From: Closterium sp. NIES-65
Taxonomy: Eukaryota; Streptophyta; Zygnematophyceae; Desmidiales; Closteriaceae
Direction of reading: 5' to 3'
DNA: 64,000 nucleotides
Assembly (NCBI GenBank): GCA_948144175.1
Contig: CANXME010002528.1
Coordinates: 874,501 to 938,500, forward strand
The notes beneath the pieces are model-generated. The model was not told the origin of the DNA. It was given only the letters and a program-made list of their open reading frames with translations, and made no database searches. Positions within the stretch are counted from its first letter, which is position 1. Each line of letters opens with the position of its first letter. Position numbers and translations under genes: made by a program. This document shows positions 35,239-45,800 of the stretch, piece by piece.

Positions 35239-36331
35239 TGTTGGTGTAAGGGCCTAATAAACTCAAGCTATTAAGACTTTATCACACTTAAAACCTCTCC
35301 TCGGGGTCACCTCCAAGGGTCCTTGGGTGCCTGGTACAAGACCAGCCCCTATCCTCGGGTCCGAGTTTGTAGAGAGAGGGATCAAGAGGGACTTAGTCAA
35401 AACAGCAAGAGTACCTTGAACGTCGCGCAGCGTATCGTGCAGACCGTTGATCAGATTAAGCTGAGAATTTCCTATATCGAAGCTCGCTCTAAGAGCTTTA
35501 AAATAAGCCAAGTTGCCTCGCGAAAAGTTCTGCCATTACGAAGTTATGGCTCGGACAGCGTTAGCCTAGCGTTGGAGTGCTAGCGTACTAGCGTTGACTC
35601 GGGTAGCATTCCGCCGTCGCACCGCGTAGAAAAGAAATTCCAGGAAGGAAGGAATTCGCTTGAATCAATTTCACTATATTCAGGTACAAACAGAGAAGGA
35701 ATAAATAGCTCTAGCTAGCAAGGACCTTGGGAATCAACCTGGGAACAACCAGGGATGATCCCAAATAATTCCAAGCAACAGAACCAACCTGGCTGGACAA
35801 AATAGCAGGTGATAGGTTGGTGAACAACCTATGGTTCTGTTTTTCCAACCTGGGAAAACAACAACCAGGTTCAGGTCCTAAAAACAGAACCTGTTTTGTC
35901 TTTGCCCAACCAGCCAAATGCTGGTTCCGCTGGTTTCCCCTGGCCCTGTAGCATGCAGATACATAAAAACAACATCCAACCTTCACCTAAATTGTACCCC
36001 TATAGTGCCTGCCTTGCTACACTATAGTCAACCAAACAAAACAGTACAATTTCGAGTTGGATAGAACTGAATCTGCGCAATCAAGTAAGTTGAACCGCAA
36101 AGCTTCCATCTTGGGTTCCTTTGCGAGCTCGTCCTTTCTGCTTGTACTGTTCATAGCGCGTACAATGTTATGCCGAAGCGCACATTGTGCGAGTACCTGC
36201 AAATGCTTCAAGCGAAAATTGCGAAAGCAAACAAACACACAAACATACCATTCACACGCAAATGCATTCGCACACTCATACTTGTACAAACAGACGGCAG
36301 GATGTCGTGCAATGTGAATTTGCACCCAACA
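35239..36331 (-). repeat. copia-4 5' LTR (1,093 bp)
   Basis: Direct repeat of 29477-30569. Its inner edge is followed by agc and the initiator-tRNA primer-binding site (about 35224-35235). It should carry the element promoter, reading away from LRR copy B. Confidence 0.96.
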
Positions 36332-36653
36332 ACTTCATGTGGCTGACACTACTCCACATGTGCACCAGCCCTCTGTGTGACTGTCAAGTCTCACTCTTCT
36401 GCTGCTCCTTAGCTGCTCTCTTACATCACATCACTGCCTCATCCCTCACGCCCATGTGATTGGTTTGATTCGTCGTGTGTGCACTGACCATGCCCCTTCT
36501 CCCTCTTTTGCTTTTCATTCTGGTTTCTCTGACGACACTAAATCCAGCCCTACCCAGGCTTGCCTGCTTTTGCAAGTCCCCTTTGAAGACAGTCCAACAC
36601 AAGGATCAGTCAGTCTTTGAACAAGGGCTGTTTGAGGGGAGTGAGTGGATGCT

Positions 36654-37873
36654 ATGGCCGCTGAGAGAGTGGCGAGTGGACTGAACGAGTTGATTAAAGA
36701 GGCGGTGCTGGCAGCAGTGAGAGAGGAGCTGGCTGCACACAAGGAGGAGGTGGATGAGCTGCGGAACATGCTGACAACAGTGAATAGGGAGTTGGCAGCG
36801 GTTAAAGGGGAATTGGTAGTGGTGAAGGGGGAATTGGAAGTGGTGAAGGGGGGGTTGGCCGAACACGAGGACGCTATGGCAGAGAGATTGGCAGAGTGCA
36901 GTAGGGCATCGGATGCGAGAGGCCTTAGAGAGAAGAGTAGAAAGAGAAAGCAAGAAACCACAGCGGATTTTGCACGGGAGGAAGAGGAAAGGAGGAGGGA
37001 GGTACAGGAGGTGGAGAAACCGGCGGCCTCTAAGGACGGGCAATTAATACGAAACCTGAGACAGAATGTTGCGGTGCAAATCACGCAGAGTGAAGGTGAA
37101 CAGAAGATGGCATGGCAGGTGAGTGAGTGTTGAGTGAACTGTTCCACAGTCCATGCATGCATTGCTTGCTACTTGGTAATCCATTTCCTTGCCATGCTTT
37201 CCCTCTTCATCCTCCTTTTCCATGCAATCCAGTCAGTGTCACAGAAACCCAATCTGAACCTCGAGTGTTTCCACGGCCTCTCAGATGGTCATTCCTCTGC
37301 TTGTCATTCATTCATTCCCTCTTCATCCATCTCCTCCAGAATATCAAGTCAGCATCACGAGATGCCGAACTGACTCTGGCGAATTTTCAAAGCCTCTCGG
37401 ATATCATTATTGGGCATGTGTCCACAATGACCCATCTGACGAGCATTGACCTGCACTCTAGCTCAGGCTTCAGTGCAGAGGGCATCAAGCATCTCTACAG
37501 GCTGCCACGGCTGGGGAAGCTGGACCTCGAATGCACCGACGTCTCAGATGGTGCCTTGGAGGGGATTGGGTCGTTGACCCGTCTCAGGAAGCTTTTTCTC
37601 AATCAGACCAAGGTGACCGATGCTGGCCTGGCGCACTTGACAGCTCTGTCCTCTCTCAAAGAGCTGTGGTTGACTTCTTGCAGAGGTGTGACGAATGCCG
37701 GCATGGTGCATGTGGGGAGGCTGACAGGACTTGCGGAGCTTGGCCTGGGTGGTACGGCAGTTACGGATGATGGGCTGCAGCGGCTCACTGCCCTGACCAA
37801 GCTGACAACTCTCTGGACGCCGAAAGGGGCTTATCTGACGAACGAGAATATTTGGAGGCGGATAGGCGGGTAG
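36654..37873 (+). CDS. LRR-coiled-coil protein, copy B (2 exons)
   Basis: Exon 1 is 36654-37118 (donor CAG|GTGAGT). Exon 2 is 37340-37873 (acceptor ctccag). Phase 0, about 332 aa. The coiled coil is built from heptads such as AVKGELVVVKGEL, followed by a basic KSRKRKQE cluster. Six or so LRRs with TKVTDAGLAHL-type cores follow, ending RRIGG and TAG. It is intact and the closest to a family consensus. An upstream in-frame GTG exists, but the ATG at 36654 aligns with copies A and C. Copia-4 occupies the upstream region. Function unknown; no signal peptide or membrane segment. Confidence 0.8.
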
Positions 37874-38299
37874 GGTAGTAAGTGATGATGGAAGGAAGGT
37901 GAAGGCGAGTTAACTGCGACTGTCTAGGGGCGACTGAGGAGCGACGTGGAGGCAAGGGGTGTGAAGAATGATGGAAGGCATGCATGCGGAGGGGTGAGGC
38001 ATGGAATGGTGGTTGTGCAGAGAGTTGGAGAATGGTCATGTGAACTCGTGCCTTGCGGTTGGTCAGAAGCAGGTGCAGGGCTGGTTGGGCAAGACTGCAG
38101 GGTGTGCGTGAGGGGAGCTGCATAGGAGTTTCCTGCATGGCATTCTTATGATGGAGGGGAAAACGGTCAGGAGCAGGGCTCATGGGGAGGGGAGGGAGAA
38201 GGCGAGGCAGAGTAGGAGGGGAAGGTGGGGGGAGGCCGAGGAGGTGAGACGGAGCAGGAGGGGAGAGGGGAGGAGGGAAGCTAGGGACAAGGGCGAGCA

Positions 38300-38560
38300 A
38301 GAGTGCAGTGAGGTTGCAGCAGCAGTGGCAGCAGCAGTGGTGGCAGCAGCGGCAGCAGCAGTGATGGCAGCAGTGGCACCATCAGTGGTTGCATCAATGG
38401 CAGTAGCAGTGGCGGCAGCAGTGGCTACAGCACTGGCAGTAGCAGTGACGGCAACAGTGGTGGCAACAGTGGAAGCAGGGGTGGCGGCAGTAGTGGCAGT
38501 AGCAGCAGCAATGGCAGCGGAGGCTGCAGTGACAGCAGCAGCGGCTGGGGGGGGTTGGGA
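38300..38560 (+). repeat. imperfect gcagcagtggcag-type trinucleotide repeat
   Basis: A degenerate (gca/gtg)n block in the 3' flank of LRR copy B. A shorter counterpart on the other strand flanks copy C (about 42735-42790) and copy A (about 7227-7260), so it belongs to the duplicated unit. Confidence 0.75.
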
Positions 38561-38579
38561 TCAGGGGGGTGAGTAATGT

Positions 38580-40060
38580 CTCACATGGCTGCATGAGGGG
38601 GGCTGCATAAGAGATGCCTGGCTGTTAGGATGGGGGTCCCTGCTGCTGCCTTAAGGGGATTGGGTGTGTAATGAGATTGGGAGCTGGGTGTGAGAGAGTG
38701 ATGATGAGGGAATGGGAGATTATGTGATTGTACTGAGGGGATTGCTTGTAGACAATGAGTGGATGTGTGTGCAACTCGGTGGCCGGACGAGGCTTGGTCT
38801 GTACACATGTAGGAAGTGCGGTACATGTGAACTTGTGCCAAGCCGACATAGGCTGGTGGTCGCATGATCGCATCGCATCGCTCACACACATGGCTAACTT
38901 TGTGGGCAAGGTAGAATTTGCCCCACTTGAGAGACTGTCTTCAAGTTTAGACTGCTTCAAGCTTTTTCATCAATGTTGTGCCATACAAAAAAAAGTTCCA
39001 GTCTCTGGCAACCATGAGGGGACGAATAATTGATTCGTATCAGCATATAATGATGCATGCATGTTCGGGAGCTCATAGATAACATATTGTTGGTGAAACT
39101 CGGTGGCAGCCTGGCAGGGTATGATCCGCGGGACAGAGTAATGGAGGGCAAAGGTGAAGCAAAACTGGACCTGTGCCTGCATGAGGAAGAGTCAAGTCCC
39201 ACATGCTGGTGCATTTCAGCGTACATCGCCCTTTCACTGGCACACAGGAAGCATGTGGGAGATTATCAATCTCTTATCAAGTGAGCCTGGTTCTTGTAAT
39301 TGCATTTCTGACATCTCACCCTCCTGTGTGCCACCACCACCTGTTGCAGTGCATTAGTCTGCTTCGGGATAAATGGCTGATATACTCAAAACAGCTGAAT
39401 TCCAGCCATAAAAAACATGAGCTGCCTCCTTACTGCAGCCACAGTCCACCCACGCAATGTGCCCCCCATGGTTGGCTGCCCAGTCCCGTGACTCATCTGC
39501 TACTGCTGCGTGGCACCCATCTGTATCCTTTGTGCTCGTTCAATAGTATTCTACTGCTCATGGAATTAGTGAGGGGAACACAGGAGGGAAGAGGCCGGGA
39601 AGCGGACGTGATCCAGAAATAACAGTGCAGTGGGATGTGTGATATGCAATGAGGTGTGCAACGAGGTATGGGATTGAGGGAGAGCAATTTTTTTGTGGTG
39701 TAGCTTATGTGGGAGTGAGGAGGGTTTGAAGAAATGGCTATGATGCTGCTGCTTGGGTGGGTTGGTGGGGCAGAAGATAGGAGGGGGTAGTGGGCAGAGG
39801 AGGAGGAACTGAGGTGGGGATGAACCGCTGGTGTATTTGCTGAGTGAATGGCATGAAGGGAAAGACAGTTGAAATGAAAGCAAGTGCGATGGGCCGAAGT
39901 GACGGGTGTGATGGTTGAGATGGGGTGAATGGAGACCTTGAAAGGGGGAATGCTTAGATGAAGAAGAAACGGGGATGTAGCAGGGAGAGAGTGGTAGAAG
40001 GGATACGAGATGTACGGTGAGACTGGGATGACATCCTCAAGCATGATCAATAGCAGCCTC
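38580..40060. other. intergenic, no supportable gene
   Basis: Only short ORFs lacking recognisable domains. The sequence is of ordinary composition until the minisatellite at 40069. Confidence 0.5.
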
Positions 40061-40068
40061 AGCCTCCC

Positions 40069-41118
40069 ATGGGTCCGCCTCCCATGGGTCCGCCTCCCAT
40101 GGGTCCGCCTCCCATGGGTCAGCCTCCCATGGGTCAGCCTCCCATGGGTCCGCCTCCCATGGGTCCGCCTCCCATGGGTCCGCCTCCCATGGGTCCGCCT
40201 CCCATGGGTCCGCCTCCCATGGGTCAGCCTCCCATGGGTCAGCCTCCCATGGGTCAGCCTCCCATGGGTCAGCCTCCCATGGATCAGCCTCCCATGGGTC
40301 AGCCTCCCATGGGTCCGCCTCCCATGGGTCAGCCTCCCATGGGTCAGCCTCCCATGGGTCCGCCTCCCATGGGTCCGCCTCCCATGGGTCCGCCTCCCAT
40401 GGGTCCGCCTCCCATGGGTCCGCCTCCCATGGGTCCGCCTCCCATGGGTCAGCCTCCCATGGGTCCGCCTCCCATGGGTCCGCCTCCCATGGGTCCGCCT
40501 CCCATGGGTCAGCCTCCCATGGGTCAGCCTCCCATGGGTCAGCCTCCCATGGGTCCGCCTCCCATGGGTCCGCCTCCCATGGGTCCGCCTCCCATGGGTC
40601 CGCCTCCCATGGGTCCGCCTCCCATGGGTCAGCCTCCCATGGGTCAGCCTCCCATGGGTCAGCCTCCCATGGGTCCGCCTCCCATGGGTCCGCCTCCCAT
40701 GGGTCCGCCTCCCATGGGTCCGCCTCCCATGGGTCAGCCTCCCATGGGTCCGCCTCCCATGGGTCCGCCTCCCATGGGTCCGCCTCCCATGGGTCCGCCT
40801 CCCATGGGTCCGCCTCCCATGGGTCCACCTCCCATGGGTCAGCCTCCCATGGGTCAGCCTCCCATGGGTCAGCCTCCCATGGGTCCGCCTCCCATGGGTC
40901 AGCCTCCCATGGGTCAGCCTCCCATGGGTCCGCCTCCCATGGGTCCACCTCCCATGGGTCAGCCTCCCATGGGTCAGCCTCCCATGGGTCAGCCTCCCAT
41001 GGGTCCGCCTCCCATGGGTCAGCCTCCCATGGGTCAGCCTCCCATGGGTCCGCCTCCCATGGGTCAGCCTCCCATGGGTCAGCCTCCCATGGGTCAGCCT
41101 CCCATGGGTCCGCCTCCA
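40069..41118 (+). repeat. 15-bp minisatellite, 70 units, no indels
   Basis: Seventy perfect-length copies of cccatgggtccgcct-type units. Variation is almost confined to the bases after the core (tccgcct, tcagcct, twice tccacct; one ggatcagcct). Each unit contains the palindrome CCCATGGG. Because 15 is a multiple of three, several frames stay open: + frames give MGPPP/MGQPP or LPWVR repeats, and the - strand gives WEADP repeats. Whether any is translated cannot be told. Near the end an eight-unit (120-bp) pattern repeats twice, a sign of higher-order duplication. Confidence 0.97.
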
Positions 41119-41711
41119 CCATACTCGTGGCTCACCAGCTTCACTTCACCGCCACCACTGCTGCTGCATCCCATGGCCCTGCCATGCAGCCCGGCTGGTG
41201 TGCAGCAGAGATGAGATGGGCTGCTCACGCGAGTACAGGCAGGCAGGTGACCGACTTCACTTCACCGCCACCGCTGCTGCTGCAGCATCCTATGGCTCCG
41301 CCATGCCGCCCCGCTGTGTGTCATGGAGATGAGTCGAGCTCACTCCTCGCCTGCCTCCACCACACTCGTTGCTGACCGCCTTCACCACCACCACTGATGC
41401 TGCTGCAGCACAACAGCCGCCTCCATGTCGCAGCCACGAGTGGGCTTTACGACCGATACAAGGCAGATGCTGCTGGTGTGCGTGGGGACTGCTGGGGGGG
41501 GGATGAAAAGAAGAGGGGTATACCACTGGGTGAGAAGAGGGCCTAGAAGGGTGAAGCCGCAAAGGACGGAGGCATCACATGGCAAGAAAACACGGACCAT
41601 GCATCTCTTGAGGTATAGTCACATCACATGTCTCCGCCGCACCAATGTGAAACACCATGGAAGCTGTCAAAACGCATGAGTTCACTCCCCACGAGGCGTA
41701 GGTAAACTCAC

Positions 41712-42222
41712 CATCACACGAGGCCATACTCCTTGCCTCCCGCACTACCTCCACCCAAAGCAGATTCGAACACTTTCGAAGTGACTGTAAAGCACAAGCC
41801 ACACCCACTACTCTATATCCTTGGATGCTCGTTCTGCCGCATGACATCTCTACCACCACGTCGCTGATGACATCCAGCCTGTGGAGCATCCTCATGGTGA
41901 TAACCATCCGCTCCACCACATTGCCCTCCTCTGCCCACCGCACATACCAGCAGCTAGACCCAGCCGCCCCCGCCGCCTCCTCTCCTCCATCCCACAGACG
42001 TTGTTGGTGCTGTTGGTGTGGAAAGGGGAAGGAAGTGAGGGGGAGAGTGTGAAGGAGGTAGATGCAGACTGATGAGCGAGGAGTGGGAGTGGAAGATAGC
42101 TGATGTTGGCATTGCACTTGGGGGAAAGCGGTGCCAACAATAATTATTCCATCAAGGCAAACTAGAGCCACAAGCACCACATTGAGTGGGGAGGGGGCGG
42201 GGGAGCAAAAATAGGGAGGCAT
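41712..42222 (-). CDS. unidentified spliced ORF with hydrophobic N-terminus
   Basis: Not recognised. From ATG 42222 the first about 35 residues include a hydrophobic stretch (VVLVALVCLDGIIIVGTAF) that could be a signal anchor. A possible small intron begins at GTGCAA (near 42125) and ends at caccaacag (near 42010). The following exon encodes an ordered-looking segment including MSCGRTSIQGYRVVGVAC and WVEVVREAR. A good donor (GATG|GTGAGT) ends it at 41712. Further exons would lie below 41600. A mini-exon with good splice sites near 42309-42332 may be upstream. The composition is unlike the surrounding low-complexity DNA. Confidence 0.3.
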
Positions 42223-42902
42223 GGCAGCAACATCAATGGATGGAGGAAGAGAGAGAGGTTGATTGAAATGTTAAGATTTCTCTGCATAGTAAGCATCACT
42301 CACCTCTGCGTCGGCACTTCGCCCTGCCTGCAATCATATGAGAAGCCACCTGCACGCATGGCATGTGTGCTGCCATGTGCCTGCGGGTGTGCTGCCATGT
42401 GCCTGCGGCACTATATATTTCACACCAGAACCAAGTACGGCATACACAAGCTTGCATCCAAAGTCAGCCAGCAAAAGCAGTAGTTCAGTCTCAGTTCAGG
42501 ACAGGGCGCAAGCAAGTTCACAAATTACTGTCCTACCCTAGGCTGTTTACAAGCAAGGCCTTGTCCAGCCACCTACTTGCACACACTTCCACTCCTTGCC
42601 TATCAGCTAATGTACACTCTCTCCTCTTGAAGATACTTGTACATCACCCAAACGGCCTGACATTTATTCTGCAGCTCCCCTCATACAGCCAAGCGAAGCA
42701 CAACACACTCCTGATCTCAACCCCCGCCCACTGCTGCCGCTGCTGCCACTGCTCTTGCCACTGCTGCCGCTGCTGCTGCCACTGCTGATGCCACTCCATT
42801 CTTCCTCACTGCTCTCTTGCTCGCCCTTGAACCCAAATTCCCCGCCTCCTCTCCCCTCCCCCTCTTGCTCCGCCTCAACTCCCCCTCCCCTTCCCCGCCC
42901 GC

Positions 42903-43260
42903 CAAGGTGCAAAATTTCGGCAAAAGTAAAATACGGTCCGTTGTGTCTAGCTTGCGCTCGTTCAACCCTCCTCCTCCTCCCCCCCAGACTCTTCATCCTC
43001 TCCTCCCTGGAGTCACCGTTCTACTACCCTTTGTCTTCCTCATGGCTGGCTCATCCGATCGAGGGTCATGGTTGGAACCAATACTTCAAAATATGTGTAA
43101 ACCAGCTGGTTTCAAGATTCTGCTGTAAAAAACGGCCGTTTTTTTGCACCACATTAAAATTACCACTTTTTGGCGTTTTAAAACGTTTTAAACGACCGAA
43201 AAATACGATAGCGTATTATACGCCAGAATTTCAATCTTTCGGTCGTTTTTTTGCACCTTG
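42903..43260. mobile_element. non-autonomous hAT element (358 bp), hAT-2 related
   Basis: Starts caaggtgcaaaa (42903-42914) and ends with its exact inverse ttttgcaccttg (43249-43260). It is flanked by an 8-bp duplication, ccgcccgc (42895-42902 and 43261-43268). It has no coding capacity. Its right subterminal zone (about 43185-43223, with taaacgacc, aatacgata and cgtattatacg) closely resembles that of hAT-2 (about 27985-28028), and the termini share caagg..gaaaa/caagg..caaaa. It lies in the 3' flank of LRR copy C and is absent from the matching flank of copy A. Confidence 0.9.
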
Positions 43261-43641
43261 CCGCCCGCTCTGCTGACGACCACTTCCCCCTGCTGATGAC
43301 CGCTCCCCCTGCTGATGACCGCTCCCCCTTCAACATAAGCGATGCCAGGCAGACATTTCCTATGTAGCTCCCCTCATGCACACAGTGGTCTCTAGCCCAA
43401 CCAGCCCTGCACCTGCTGCTCTCCACCTGCAAGGCACGAGCTCACACTCCCATTCTCCAACTCTCTGTGGCATGCAAGTTGAGCCGTGCACAACCACCAC
43501 TCCATGCCTCACTCCTCCGCATGCATGCCTCCCCTCAATCTAGCACCCCTGCCCTCCACGCCTCTCCTCAGTCTCCCCTAGACAGTCTCAGTCAACTCCT
43601 CCCTCACCTCACCTCCCTTTCCATCATCACTCCCTGCCACC

Positions 43642-44905
43642 CTACCCGCCTATCCGCCTGTGCACAGCATCATTCTCAAGGAAGTCCCCGTCTCCAGTCT
43701 TGAGAATTCTCAACTTGGTGAGGGCAGTCAGCTGCTGCAGCCCATCATCCGTGACTGACGTGCCATTTAACCAAAGATACGCAAGCCCTATTAGCCTCCC
43801 TACAGCACCCAGCAAGGCACAGCACTTTCAGAGAGGAGAGGCAAGTCAACTGCGCCAGACCAGCATCAGTCACCTTGGTCTCAAAGAGATGGAGCTCCTT
43901 CAGACTGGTCAAGGACCCAATGCCTTCGAAAGCATTGTCAGGGACATGAGTACTCATGAGGTTTAGCGTCTCCAGCTGTGGCAGCCTGTAGAGGTGCTTG
44001 ATGCCCTCTGCACTGAAGCCTGAGCTAGATTCCAAGTCAATGCCCTTGAGACGTGTCATGGTGGACACATGCCCGAGCATGGCATCCGAGACGCCGTCGC
44101 AACTCTCCAGACTCAGTTCCGCTCGTCGTGATGCAGACTTGATTTGCTGGAGATGATGGATGAAGAGGGCATGGATGAAGTGAGAATGGGTAGAGAGGGC
44201 ATGGATGGAGAGGTCATGGATGGAGAGGGCATGGATGGAGAGGTCATGGATGGAGAGGGCATGGGTCGAGAGGGCATGGGTCGAGAGGGCATGGGTCGAG
44301 AGGGCATGGGTCGAGAGGGCATGGGTCGAGAGGGCATGGGTCGAGAGGGCATGGGTCGAGAGGGCATGGGTGGAGGGGGCATGGATGGCTCACTCAACAC
44401 ACACCTTCCATGCCATCTTCTGATCGCCTTTACTCTGCTTGATTTGCAGCGCAACATTGAGTTTCAGGTTTCGTTTCTTTGGCCCTTCCTTGGAGGCCGC
44501 CAGGTCCTCCGTGGCATGCAGTTGATTCAACTCCTGCACCTCCCTCCTCCTTTCCTCCTCCCGTGCAACATCCGCTGTGATTTCTTGCTTTCTCTTTCTG
44601 CTCTTCCCTTTCAGCCCTGTTCCATCCAATGACCTACTACTCTCAGCCACTTTCTCTGCCGTAGCGTGCTCGTGTTTCGCCAACTCCCCCTTCACCACTG
44701 CCAATTCCCCTTTAACCACTATTAACTCCCCCTTAATCGCTGTAAACTCCCCCTTCACCGCAGCCAACTCCCCCTTCACTGCTGTCAACATGTGCCGCAG
44801 CTCATCCACCTCCTCCTTGTGTGCAGCCAGCTCCTCTCTCACTGCTGCCAGCACCGCCTCTTTGATTGACTCATTTACTGCACTCGTCACTCCCTCAGCA
44901 GCCAT
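43642..44905 (-). pseudogene. LRR-coiled-coil protein, copy C, internal deletion
   Basis: Exon 1 is 44905-44405 (167 codons, longer coiled coil than copies A and B; donor AAG|GTGTGT). Exon 2 is 44146-43642 (acceptor ctccag). After the fifth LRR (LKVLCLAGC, near 43815) about 11 codons present in A and B (CxGVTxxGMVHV) are missing, and the frame changes. The old frame ends at a premature TGA near 43745. The correct frame continues as a recognisable last LRR (GLAYLWLNGTSVTDDGLQQL) to TAG 43642. A deletion of a non-multiple of three explains this. The intron carries an expanded minisatellite. Confidence 0.8.
44160..44385 (+). repeat. 15-bp minisatellite in LRR copy C intron
   Basis: About 15 copies of a 15-bp unit: gagggcatggatgga-type first, then gagggcatgggtcga. 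It lies wholly in the intron (44404-44147). The intron is 258 bp here against 221 bp in copy B and 107 bp in copy A. Confidence 0.92.
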
Positions 44906-44949
44906 AGCATCCACACACTCCCTCAAACGACCCTCTTTGATTTGCTGAT

Positions 44950-45800
44950 CCCCCTGCGTTCAACTGTTATTTTCACTGCGGACTGGCGAAAGAAGACGCA
45001 CGCAGACTAGGTAGGGCAGGGTTGGGCATATCATGAGAGAAAACAGAAGCGTAAGAAGAAAAGAGGGAGAAGGCGCACGGTGCGTGCACGCGCAAATTAG
45101 ACTAATCGCGTGGGCGTGATGGATGAGGCAGTGATGTGAGTACGAGAGGAGCAGAGGGGGGAGACTTAAGGAGAAGATGTGAGGGAAGAATTGCGTGAGA
45201 TGAGAACAGGCGAACAGAAGAAGCAGCAAGCGCATGTCGGGATGGAGCAGTGAGAGGGAAAGCATGTCCATACTCATGCGTTCGGCAAAAACCAGGGGAG
45301 GCCAAGAGGTGAAAGTGAAGATAAGATGTTAGGACGAGAAAGAAATGCCAGCAGGGACTGTGAAAAGGGAGCACCGCAAAGATTGCAGCAAGGCGGAAAT
45401 GAATGCAGTGGGTGAAGGGTGGGGAGCTGCAGAGACTGCATAGGACGGTTCACATTGGAGAGGCACACAGAGGGCTGACTGGTGCACAGAGGGCTGGTGC
45501 ACAGAGGGCTGGTGCACATAGGGCGTAGTGTCAGCCACATAAAGTGAGGTGGACGAGCAGAGCAGCAAGAGTGACGTGACCAACGTACAATGTAAGAGAG
45601 AGTTCTCACTCTGCTCCTTACCTCAGTCAAGTGGGTGAGTGAGGGAAGCCGAAGCGAGCACACAAGGAGAGAATTTGCGCTGAGAGTACAGGGCAAGGGA
45701 GAAAAAAACTGGAAGTAAACGCAATATTATGAATGAGTGAGCAAAGCGCTGGGCGGTGGCTTGGCTGCTTAAGGTGCTCTTTGAGCCGATGGAAGATGCC
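44950..45800. other. 5' flank of LRR copy C, paralogous to flank of copy B
   Basis: No gene. Read on the - strand, blocks near 45520-45600 and 45620-45790 match 29430-29476 joined to 36337 onward, and 28920-29060, the flank of copy B. The empty equivalent of the copia-4 target lies at about 45539-45548. Confidence 0.7.

Larger units (their letters stand above)
29477..36331 (-). mobile_element. copia-4, complete young Ty1/copia element
   Basis: A 6,855-bp element with two 1,093-bp LTRs (29477-30569 and 35239-36331) in which I saw no difference by eye. The target duplication acttc sits at 29472-29476 and 36332-36336. The primer-binding site TGGTATCAGAGC lies three bases inside the right (5') LTR, and a gagggggag polypurine tract precedes the left (3') LTR. 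The polyprotein is one uninterrupted frame. It inserted upstream of LRR copy B, in opposite orientation, about 320 bp from its ATG. The family differs from copia-2/3 in LTR length and Gag. Confidence 0.97.

Noticed and set aside
40069..41118. Possible CRISPR-like array
   Set aside because: Units are contiguous with no spacers and the DNA is clearly eukaryotic; this is a minisatellite.
40037..41122. 361-aa WEADP repeat ORF on the - strand and LPWVR repeat ORF on the + strand
   Set aside because: A 15-bp unit keeps every stop-free frame open; nothing favours these frames over MGPPP, and none is called as a gene.
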